From an uncultured Eubacterium sp. (GTDB lineage: Bacteria; Bacillota; Clostridia; Oscillospirales; Acutalibacteraceae), in contig CAJTMQ010000022.1 in assembly GCA_910577215.1 (NCBI GenBank), positions 7,501 to 24,870 of the forward strand: a stretch of 17,370 bases of DNA, read 5' to 3'. The notes under the pieces are model-generated. The model saw only the letters and a list, made by a program, of their open reading frames with translations, did not search any database and was not told the origin of the DNA. Position numbers and translations under genes: made by a program. This document shows positions 5,668-12,332 of the stretch, piece after piece. Each line of letters begins with the position of its first letter. Position 1 is the stretch's first letter.

Positions 5668-7101
5668 ATGGACAAGTATAAAAAACTGGCTTCAAATACA
5701 ATAATTTTTGCTATAGGTACATTTTCATCAAAGATACTTTCTTTTCTCTTGATGCCGTTTGTTACAAGGATGCTGACAACGGCAGATTACGGCTCTGCCG
5801 ATCTTATTCAGCAGACAGTTAATGTGCTTATACCGATTGTTACCTTACAAGTGAATAGTGCGGCATTAAGATTTTCTCTTGATAAGACAAAGAGAAAGGC
5901 AGACGTACTGACCGTCGGCATAAGGACAACGCTGCTCGGATTTATTGTTTTTCTGGTTTTTGCATATCCGATAAGTCTTATTACAATCAATGATTTCAAG
6001 CTTGGCGAATATATAGAACTCATATATATTTTTGTGCTTATTTCCGGCTTCAGACAGCTTTGCCAGCAGTTTGTAAGAGGAAGCGGAAAGGTTAAGCTCT
6101 ATGCAGTAGACGGCATTATAGCCACAGCAACAACACTTATTTTTACCTTCCTTTTCCTGAGTCCGCTGAAGATGGGTGTTACAGGCTATATTTTTGCAAT
6201 CATAGCATCAGACGCCTGCTCAATCATATTTTATATATTTGCTGCAAAGCTTTATAAATATGTCAGACCGCATCTTTTTGAAAAGGGAATAGCCGGTCAG
6301 ATGCTGAAATACTGTGTTCCGCTTATTCCAACAGTTATATTGTGGTGGATAATAAATGTGTCAGACCGCTATATGATAACTTTCTTTGTGGATTCGGCTG
6401 CAAATGGTCTTTACACGGCGGCTTCAAAGATACCAAACTTTGTAATTCTATTTTCACAGATATTTATAGATGCATGGCAGCTTTCGGCAGTTGATGAATA
6501 TGGTGACAGGAAACGAGCAAGATTCTTTTCCAAGGTGTTCAGAGTTTACAGCGGAGGCGTTTTTGTTGTTGCCTCGGTATTAATAGTCTTCTGCCAGTTG
6601 TTTACAAAAATTCTTGTTGCACAGTCTTATTATGAATCGTGGAACTATGTGCCAATTTTGATTGTTGCCACAACCTATTCATGCCTTGTAAATTTCCTTG
6701 CATCTGTTTATATGGCGGAAAAGAAATCCTTTATGGCGTTGCTTACAGCACTTTCAGGTGCGGTTTCCAATGTGGTTTTAAATTTTATATTTATTCCGAA
6801 AATGGGTGCAAACGGTGCGGCACTTGCAACGGTTTGTGCGTTCGTGGTGGTATTTATTACGAGAAGTATGAATACAAGAAAATATGTAAGAATGAATTTC
6901 CAGATGCCGACAATAATAGTAGAAACTGCAATTCTTGTGGCACAGAGTATGCTTATGCTGAAAATGAAAACAGGCATTGTGCTTTATGCAGTGGAATTTC
7001 TGCTGCTTGGTTTTATGCTCTGGGCAAATATACGTCAGGTTAAAGAACTTTTTGAACTCATTTTTTCAAAATTTCTTAAAAGAAAAAGGGAAAAAATGTA
7101 A
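5668..7101 (+). CDS. Polysaccharide/lipid-linked oligosaccharide flippase (Wzx/RfbX type, MOP superfamily)
   Basis: The 477-residue integral membrane protein has about 12-14 predicted helices and the opening typical of the polysaccharide transport family: ASNTIIFAIGTFSSKILSF, then LMPFVTRMLTTADYGSADL. Such proteins flip undecaprenyl-linked glycans across the cytoplasmic membrane. Other family-like stretches are LYTAASKIPNFVILFSQIF and the late block PKMGANGAALATVCAFV. The C-terminus is a cytoplasmic Lys/Arg-rich tail. No glycosyltransferase, polymerase or other capsule gene is adjacent, so the substrate cannot be inferred; SpoVB/MurJ-like members are distant relatives, and a role in envelope or sporulation glycan export remains open. 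The ATG at 5668 has AGGTGA a few bases upstream. It is followed by the glgP promoter, and no terminator is seen between the two genes. Confidence 0.88.
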   Translation: MDKYKKLASNTIIFAIGTFSSKILSFLLMPFVTRMLTTADYGSADLIQQTVNVLIPIVTLQVNSAALRFSLDKTKRKADVLTVGIRTTLLGFIVFLVFAYPISLITINDFKLGEYIELIYIFVLISGFRQLCQQFVRGSGKVKLYAVDGIIATATTLIFTFLFLSPLKMGVTGYIFAIIASDACSIIFYIFAAKLYKYVRPHLFEKGIAGQMLKYCVPLIPTVILWWIINVSDRYMITFFVDSAANGLYTAASKIPNFVILFSQIFIDAWQLSAVDEYGDRKRARFFSKVFRVYSGGVFVVASVLIVFCQLFTKILVAQSYYESWNYVPILIVATTYSCLVNFLASVYMAEKKSFMALLTALSGAVSNVVLNFIFIPKMGANGAALATVCAFVVVFITRSMNTRKYVRMNFQMPTIIVETAILVAQSMLMLKMKTGIVLYAVEFLLLGFMLWANIRQVKELFELIFSKFLKRKREKM

Positions 7102-7103
7102 TC

Positions 7104-7121
7104 AGGTGTTCAATAGGTGTT
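7104..7121 (+). repeat. Pair of AGGTGTT direct repeats beside the glgP promoter
   Basis: AGGTGTT occurs at 7104-7110 and again at 7115-7121. The two copies start 11 bases apart, about one helical turn, and the second overlaps the -35 box of glgP. This geometry fits a regulator binding side by side on one DNA face, but the motif is short and no matching regulator is in the window. Confidence 0.4.
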
Positions 7122-7148
7122 GCAAAGAATAATATTTTAGTATATAAT
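7120..7148 (+). promoter_or_regulatory. Sigma-A promoter of glgP
   Basis: TTGCAA (7120-7125), a 17-base spacer and a perfect TATAAT (7143-7148). Predicted start is near 7155, giving an AT-rich leader of about 50 bases that ends in a strong GGAGG (7193-7197) before the glgP ATG. No leader hairpin of note is seen. Confidence 0.8.
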
Positions 7149-7205
7149 GAACAAAGCATATTAATAAATTAATGAAAAAATAATATTTTTTTGGAGGTTT
7201 TGTAT

Positions 7206-9731
7206 ATGAAATCAACAATTTCTTCTACACAGGCAAAAAAAATGATTAATGACAAATTAAGTCATTTTTTCGGTGTTACTCCGGAAACTGCATCAATAGA
7301 ACAGTTCTATAAAGCAGTTGCTATGATTGTTCGTGATGAGCTTGCTGCTATGAACAGTGATTTCCGTCACACTGCTGAGAAGCAGGACAGTAAAAAGATT
7401 TACTATCTTTGTATGGAATTCCTTATGGGTCGTTCTCTTAAAAATAACCTTTATAATCTTGGTTTAACAGATGTTTTTGAAAATGCTTTGAAAAGCTTTG
7501 ACGTAAGTCTTGAAAAGCTTTACACACAGGAGCCTGACGCAGGTCTTGGAAACGGCGGTCTCGGCAGACTTGCTGCCTGCTATCTTGACGGACTTGCAAC
7601 AAACGGCTTCCAGTCTATGGGTTATTCAATCCGCTATGAAGCAGGTATCTTCAAGCAGAAGCTTGTTGACGGCTGGCAGACAGAGCTTCCTGACTTCTGG
7701 CTTCCGGGCGGCGAGGTATGGCTTGTTCCAAGAGAGGAAAGAGCAGTTGAAGTTAATTTTGAAGGCTGGGTTGAGGATAGCTGGGACGGTGATTATCACC
7801 ACGTAGAAATGCGTGATTGCAATACGGTTAAAGCAATTCCTTATGATATGTATGTTTCAGGTAAAGGCGAGGGTGTTGCACGTCTTCGTTTATGGGCATC
7901 AAGCAAGCCTGAGCTTGATATGAGTCTTTTCAATCAGGGATCATATATCAAGGCTATGGAGCAGTCCGCAATGGCAGAAGCTATTTCAAAGGTGCTTTAT
8001 CCTTCCGATAACTCACCTGAGGGTAAATCACTTCGTCTTCGTCAGCAGTATTTCCTTGTATCTGCATCTATTCAGGATATTATTCAGCGTCATTTAACGA
8101 AGTATGGCACAATTGACAATCTTCCTGAAAAGGTTGCAATTCATATTAATGACACACATCCTACCATGGCAATTCCTGAGCTTATGAGAATCTTGCTTGA
8201 TGAGTGCGGCTATGATTGGGACAGTGCATGGAATATTGTTACAAAAACAGTTGCTTACACGAACCATACAGTTATGAAGGAAGCACTTGAGTGCTGGAGC
8301 GAGGAACTTTACAGCAGACTTCTTCCGCGTATCTATCAGATTACAAAGGAAATTGACAACCGCTTCCGTGCATATATCTGGAGCGTAACACATGATGCAG
8401 ATAAGGTTGAAAGAATGGCAATCGTTTCAGGCGGTGTTGTTCGTATGGCGAATCTCTGCGTTGCAGGTTCACATTCAGTTAATGGCGTTTCTGCACTTCA
8501 TTCTGAAATTCTCAAGGAAACTGTTTTCAACGATTTCTATACAATTACACCTGATAAATTCAAGAATGTAACAAACGGTATCGCTTTCAGAAGATGGATT
8601 TGCCAGGCAAACCCTGAGCTTACAAAGTTTGTTTCCGAACTTATCGGTGACAGCTTTATCACCAAGAGTGATGAGCTTCTTAAGCTTCGTGATTACAAGG
8701 ATGATAAGCAGGTGCTTGAAACCCTTCAGAAGATTAAATATAACAACAAGGTGCGTTTTGCAGAGGTTGTTAAGAAGAGAAGCGGTATTGAACTTGACCC
8801 GAATTCTATTTTTGACGTTCAGGTTAAAAGACTTCACGAATATAAGCGTCAGAGTCTGAATATTCTTAATATTATAGCTCAGTATCAGATGCTTAAAGCT
8901 AATCCGAATATGGAATTTGAGCCGAGAACCTACATCTTTGCTTCAAAGGCAGCACCGGGCTACTTTATGGCAAAGAAGACGATTGAGCTTATTGATGCCT
9001 TGTCTAAACTTATAAATAATGACCCTGATGTTAAAGGCAGAATTAAGGTCGTATTTATGGAAGAATACAATGTCAGCCTTGCAGAGCTTCTTATGCCTGC
9101 TGCTGATATTTCAGAGCAGATTTCACTTGCAGGAACAGAAGCATCAGGCACAGGTAATATGAAGCTTATGCTCAACGGTGCTGTTACACTCGGAACACTT
9201 GATGGTGCAAATGTTGAAATTGCCGAGGCTGTAGGCGAGGATAATATATTCCTGTTTGGTCTTAAAACGCCTGAGGTTCAGCAGCTTCAGCGTGACGGAT
9301 ATTACCCGATGAACTATATTAATAACAACGCAACGCTTAAGGGTGTTATTGATTTTATCAATTCCGGTGTAAATGGAAAGACCTTTACAGAGATTTCTTC
9401 AAGTCTTATGAATGTAGATCCATATATGGCACTTGCTGATTTTGCAGATTATCAGAAAGCACAGGCATTTTCTGCTGAGGTTTATAAGGATAAGGAAAGA
9501 TTTGCAAAGATGTCCCTTATGAACATCAGCGGTGCAGGTATTTTCAGTGCAGACCGTTCCATAATGGATTATGCAAACAATATCTGGCATACAAAGCCTG
9601 TTAAGGTTGAAGAAAAAAAGAGCGCTCCGAAGGCTGAAAAAAAGCCGGCGGAAAAGAAACCTGCAGAGAAGAAGGTTTCGGAAAAGAAGCCTGCTGCTAA
9701 AAAATCTAAAACAGCTAAGAAATCAAAGTAA
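7206..9731 (+). CDS. glgP: Glycogen/maltodextrin phosphorylase with a lysine-rich C-terminal tail
   Basis: A pyridoxal-phosphate enzyme that releases glucose 1-phosphate from the ends of alpha-1,4-glucans. The product is 841 residues, starting at the ATG at 7206, 8 bases after GGAGG; the TTG at 7191 opens the longer frame but lies upstream of that site. Family blocks include EFLMGRSLKNNL, AGLGNGGLGRLAACYLDGLA, HINDTHPTMAIPELMR, VKRLHEYKRQSLN and ASGTGNMKLMLNGAVT, where Lys653 is the expected Schiff-base lysine. The GT35 fold is essentially complete by about residue 800. The last 40 residues are an unusual basic tail with 17 lysines and repeated KKPAEKK units, normally absent from bacterial phosphorylases. 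No phosphoserine control segment like that of animal enzymes is seen. It has its own promoter and is followed by a terminator hairpin and a GH13 enzyme, forming an alpha-glucan utilisation pair. Confidence 0.96.
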   Translation: MKSTISSTQAKKMINDKLSHFFGVTPETASIEQFYKAVAMIVRDELAAMNSDFRHTAEKQDSKKIYYLCMEFLMGRSLKNNLYNLGLTDVFENALKSFDVSLEKLYTQEPDAGLGNGGLGRLAACYLDGLATNGFQSMGYSIRYEAGIFKQKLVDGWQTELPDFWLPGGEVWLVPREERAVEVNFEGWVEDSWDGDYHHVEMRDCNTVKAIPYDMYVSGKGEGVARLRLWASSKPELDMSLFNQGSYIKAMEQSAMAEAISKVLYPSDNSPEGKSLRLRQQYFLVSASIQDIIQRHLTKYGTIDNLPEKVAIHINDTHPTMAIPELMRILLDECGYDWDSAWNIVTKTVAYTNHTVMKEALECWSEELYSRLLPRIYQITKEIDNRFRAYIWSVTHDADKVERMAIVSGGVVRMANLCVAGSHSVNGVSALHSEILKETVFNDFYTITPDKFKNVTNGIAFRRWICQANPELTKFVSELIGDSFITKSDELLKLRDYKDDKQVLETLQKIKYNNKVRFAEVVKKRSGIELDPNSIFDVQVKRLHEYKRQSLNILNIIAQYQMLKANPNMEFEPRTYIFASKAAPGYFMAKKTIELIDALSKLINNDPDVKGRIKVVFMEEYNVSLAELLMPAADISEQISLAGTEASGTGNMKLMLNGAVTLGTLDGANVEIAEAVGEDNIFLFGLKTPEVQQLQRDGYYPMNYINNNATLKGVIDFINSGVNGKTFTEISSSLMNVDPYMALADFADYQKAQAFSAEVYKDKERFAKMSLMNISGAGIFSADRSIMDYANNIWHTKPVKVEEKKSAPKAEKKPAEKKPAEKKVSEKKPAAKKSKTAKKSK

Positions 9732-9742
9732 TTGAATACCAA

Positions 9743-9777
9743 AGGGCGGATTGATAATAAAAATTCGCCCTCTTTTA
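9743..9777 (+). terminator. Hairpin terminator between glgP and the GH13 gene
   Basis: Arms 9743-9750 (AGGGCGGA) and 9764-9771 (TTCGCCCT) form an 8-bp stem with one G·T pair and a 13-base loop. It is followed by CTTTTAAT. The U-run is short, so termination may be partial and allow read-through into the glycosidase gene, whose ATG is only 10 bases further and which has no obvious promoter of its own. Confidence 0.7.
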
Positions 9778-9786
9778 ATAAGTGCT

Positions 9787-11637
9787 ATGAAAATATTTGA
9801 TTCAAGAAAAACTGAATATAAATCTGTTGTTTCGGCAATTGCAACCAATGAAAAGGTTAAGTTTCGCATAGCTGTACCGCGTGCTATGGGTTGCACAGGT
9901 GCAAGCCTTGCCGTTTTTAAGGACGGAGAGGATACTGTTTATTACGGTATGTTCTGGGCAGGTATGTGCGGTGAAGACTATGAATATTGGGAACTTCATT
10001 TTTCTGCAACAACCTCGGGGCTTTATTTTTATCATTTTGAACTTGATACACCGTGGGGTAAATCTTTTATAAAAAATGTTGGCAGCGGCTGCGGTGATTT
10101 AACTGCAAACGGCGGGGAATTTCAGCAGACAGTATATGATGGGGGCTTTACTACCCCTGATTTTCTTAAAGGCGGTATTATTTATCAGATTTTTCCCGAT
10201 AGGTTTTATAACAGCGGTGTAAAAAAGAAAAATGTGCCTAATACCCGAGTTATGCGTGAATGGGGTGAGGAGCCGTACTGGAATGAAAGCCAGATGAACG
10301 GGCTTTGGAATAATGACTATTTTGGCGGGGATTTAAAGGGAATAGAAGAAAAACTGGATTATATTAAGGAGCTTGGCATTTCCTGCATTTATCTTAATCC
10401 GATTTTTGAAGCAAATTCCAATCACCGTTACGATACTGCCGATTATAAAAAAATAGACTCTTTGCTCGGCACGGAGTCTGATTTGAAATCTTTGTGCAAA
10501 AAGGCCGAAAATATGGGTATCGGCATAATATTGGATGGTGTTTTCAGCCATACAGGCTGCGATTCCAAGTATTTCAATATGTACAGTAAGTATGACAGCA
10601 TCGGTGCTTACAACAGCAAGGAAAGCCCTTACTATGAATGGTACAAATTTGTTGATTATCCAACGGAATACCATAGCTGGTGGGGAATTAAGCTTCTTCC
10701 CGAAATTATAGAAGAAAATGAAAGCTACCGTGAATTTATATGCGGCAAAAACGGTGTTCTGCGTAAATGGCTTCGCTGCGGAATAAGCGGCTGGCGCCTT
10801 GATGTTGCAGATGAGCTGCCTGATATTTTCCTTGATGATTTAAGAAAATCAGTTAAGGCTGAAAATGAAAATGCGGTAATTATCGGCGAAGTCTGGGAGG
10901 ATGCAACAAATAAGTTTGCCTATGGTGTCAGAAGACGGTATCTTCTTGGTGAGCAGCTTGATTCTGTTATGAATTATCCATTTGCGGATGCAGTGCTTAA
11001 TTTTGTTCGTTTCGGCGGAGCAGATGGCTTTTTCAACTCAGTAATGAATGTTGTTGAAAATTATCCGCCGTGTGTGCTGAATGTGCTTATGAATCATATA
11101 GGCACTCACGATACAGAACGTGCCATAACAAGGCTTGCAGGCGAAAATCCTGAGGGATACAGCAGGCAGTGGCAGCATGAGCATAATGAGCTGTCAAAAG
11201 AGGACTACTTTAAAGGTGTTTCCATGATGAAGATGGCGAGCCTGATTCAATATACACTTCCCGGTGTTCCGAGCCTTTATTACGGTGATGAAGCAGGAAT
11301 GGAAGGAATGAAGGACCCGTTCAACAGGGCCTGCTTCCCGTGGGATAATATCAATGAGGACCTCCTTAAATGGTATAAGCGTCTTGGTGAAATAAGAAAC
11401 GGCTGCACTGCATTTAAAGAGGGCACATTTGAGCCTGTTTACAGCTCCTACAGCACAATTGCTTATAAACGTGTTTCAGCTGATAATCAGGTGCTTGTTG
11501 CCGTTAATAATTCGGCGGAAACGGTTGATGTGCCTGTCGGTACGGAATGGGATAATTCCTATAATCTTTTTGCCGCTGTATCAAAGGATGGCTACATCCG
11601 CCTTTCTCCCTATGAATATACTTTGTTAACAAAATAA
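9787..11637 (+). CDS. GH13 alpha-glycosidase (neopullulanase/cyclomaltodextrinase-like)
   Basis: The 616-residue enzyme is predicted to hydrolyse alpha-1,4 (and possibly alpha-1,6) bonds in maltooligosaccharides, pullulan fragments or cyclodextrins. There is no signal peptide, so it acts in the cytoplasm. Residues about 1-120 look like the N-terminal beta-sandwich domain typical of this GH13 group. The TIM barrel begins at GGIIYQIFPDRFYNS. Conserved regions are ILDGVFSHTG (region I), GWRLDVADEL (region II, nucleophile Asp339), VIIGEVWEDA (region III, acid/base Glu368) and HIGTHDTER (region IV, Asp442). A C-terminal beta domain closes the protein. The ATG at 9787 is preferred although its ribosome binding site is poor; the longer frame starts at a TTG inside the terminator loop. 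Its place behind glgP suggests joint breakdown of glycogen or imported dextrins. The exact specificity cannot be read from the sequence. Confidence 0.9.
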   Translation: MKIFDSRKTEYKSVVSAIATNEKVKFRIAVPRAMGCTGASLAVFKDGEDTVYYGMFWAGMCGEDYEYWELHFSATTSGLYFYHFELDTPWGKSFIKNVGSGCGDLTANGGEFQQTVYDGGFTTPDFLKGGIIYQIFPDRFYNSGVKKKNVPNTRVMREWGEEPYWNESQMNGLWNNDYFGGDLKGIEEKLDYIKELGISCIYLNPIFEANSNHRYDTADYKKIDSLLGTESDLKSLCKKAENMGIGIILDGVFSHTGCDSKYFNMYSKYDSIGAYNSKESPYYEWYKFVDYPTEYHSWWGIKLLPEIIEENESYREFICGKNGVLRKWLRCGISGWRLDVADELPDIFLDDLRKSVKAENENAVIIGEVWEDATNKFAYGVRRRYLLGEQLDSVMNYPFADAVLNFVRFGGADGFFNSVMNVVENYPPCVLNVLMNHIGTHDTERAITRLAGENPEGYSRQWQHEHNELSKEDYFKGVSMMKMASLIQYTLPGVPSLYYGDEAGMEGMKDPFNRACFPWDNINEDLLKWYKRLGEIRNGCTAFKEGTFEPVYSSYSTIAYKRVSADNQVLVAVNNSAETVDVPVGTEWDNSYNLFAAVSKDGYIRLSPYEYTLLTK

Positions 11638-11647
11638 TAGATTTAAT

Positions 11648-11680
11648 AAACCGAAGGATATATTGTTTTTCGGTTTGTTT
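11648..11680 (+). terminator. Terminator after the GH13 gene
   Basis: AAACCGAA (11648-11655) and TTCGGTTT (11669-11676) form an 8-bp stem with a 13-base loop, followed by GTTTTGTG. It begins about 10 bases after the glycosidase stop. Its right arm overlaps the promoter of the next gene. Confidence 0.75.
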
Positions 11681-11691
11681 TGTGTTATAAT
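11663..11691 (+). promoter_or_regulatory. Promoter of the zinc-ribbon gene
   Basis: TTGTTT (11663-11668), a 17-base spacer and TATAAT (11686-11691), with TG at 11683-11684 making an extended -10. The -35 box lies within the loop of the preceding terminator hairpin. Predicted start is near 11698. Confidence 0.65.
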
Positions 11692-11726
11692 TCTGTTGAA
11701 TCAAAAATGAACGGGGGCAATATAAT

Positions 11727-12062
11727 ATGAGTAATAAAGTATGTCAGAGCTGCGGTATGCCTATCACTTCGGATGAACTGTTAGGCACAAATAAAGACGG
11801 CAGCGTCAATATTGATTACTGTAAGTATTGCTATGAAAATGGCGATTTTATAGATAAGGTTTCAATGGAAGAATATATAGAAATGTGTTCTCAATACGGC
11901 GAGCAGGCAGGAATGACCAATGAGGAAATGAAAGAGTATTGCACGAATTTATTTCCGAACTTAAAAAGATGGAAATGCACCTGCACACAAGAATGTGCAA
12001 GTGGTTATAATCCCAATTGTACCTGCACTAACCCACAGTGTCATTGTACGGAAAAGCAGTAG
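11727..12062 (+). CDS. Small zinc-ribbon protein with a metallothionein-like C-terminus
   Basis: A 111-residue cytoplasmic protein. The N-terminus has CQSCGMP (Cys6/Cys9) and YCKYCYENGDF (Cys32/Cys35), the arrangement of the putative zinc-ribbon family PF12674, usually of unknown function. A helical middle (about residues 43-80, SMEEYIEMCSQYGEQAGM) follows. Residues 84-107 contain seven cysteines and a histidine in the pattern CxC-x3-C-x7-CxC-x4-CHC. The stretch ECASGY plus the CHC ending resembles the C-terminal half of bacterial metallothioneins of the SmtA/BmtA type. That suggests a second metal site and a possible role in zinc or other metal handling, which is inference. RBS GGGGG at 11713-11717 precedes the ATG. 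It has its own promoter and terminator, so it is a single-gene unit. No metal regulator or transporter is adjacent. Confidence 0.88.
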   Translation: MSNKVCQSCGMPITSDELLGTNKDGSVNIDYCKYCYENGDFIDKVSMEEYIEMCSQYGEQAGMTNEEMKEYCTNLFPNLKRWKCTCTQECASGYNPNCTCTNPQCHCTEKQ

Positions 12063-12109
12063 GTCTATTGGCTGCACCGTTCCGTATATGTAATCGTAAA
12101 AAAATAAAA

Positions 12110-12137
12110 TATGGTGCGATGTAGTTATCGTACCATA
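12110..12137 (+). other. Stable hairpin in the 3' untranslated region
   Basis: TATGGTGCGAT (12110-12120) and ATCGTACCATA (12127-12137) pair over 11 bp with one G·U and a 6-base loop. It has no U-run and sits between the zinc-ribbon stop codon and the true terminator. An alternative pairing GCACC (12074-12078) with GGTGC (12113-12117) would exclude it. Its role is unknown: it may be an RNA-stabilising 3' structure or part of a small RNA. Confidence 0.55.
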
Positions 12138-12144
12138 AACTGTT

Positions 12145-12176
12145 GAAGGCAGGGGACTGATCCTGCCTTCTTTTTT
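12145..12176 (+). terminator. Strong rho-independent terminator
   Basis: A perfect 9-bp stem (GAAGGCAGG 12145-12153 and CCTGCCTTC 12162-12170) with an 8-base loop is followed directly by six T. It ends the zinc-ribbon transcript and insulates aspS. Confidence 0.92.
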
Positions 12177-12240
12177 ATTGCTCGTCAATTTTTTATATGA
12201 TTTTTCTGTAAAAGAAAGGGAATTTTTTGCATATTTTATA

Positions 12241-12269
12241 TATACAATTTAAAATTAATATGCTATACT
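12241..12269 (+). promoter_or_regulatory. Promoter of the aspS-gatCAB region
   Basis: TATACT (12264-12269) with TG at 12261-12262 forms an extended -10. TATACA (12241-12246, 4 of 6 to consensus) lies 17 bases upstream. Predicted start is near 12276, leaving a leader of about 57 bases before the aspS ATG, too short for a T-box. Confidence 0.6.
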
Positions 12270-12332
12270 ATTACGGAAATTATGGTGGAATGTTATATTC
12301 ACTTACAAATTTCTTTGAAAGGAAATATATTT

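Noticed and set aside
12282..12332. Longer aspS starting at ATG 12282
   Set aside because: That ATG is about 6 bases from the predicted transcription start and has no ribosome binding site. The ATG at 12333 has GAAAGGAAA and begins with the family-typical MAYRTHNCNEL.
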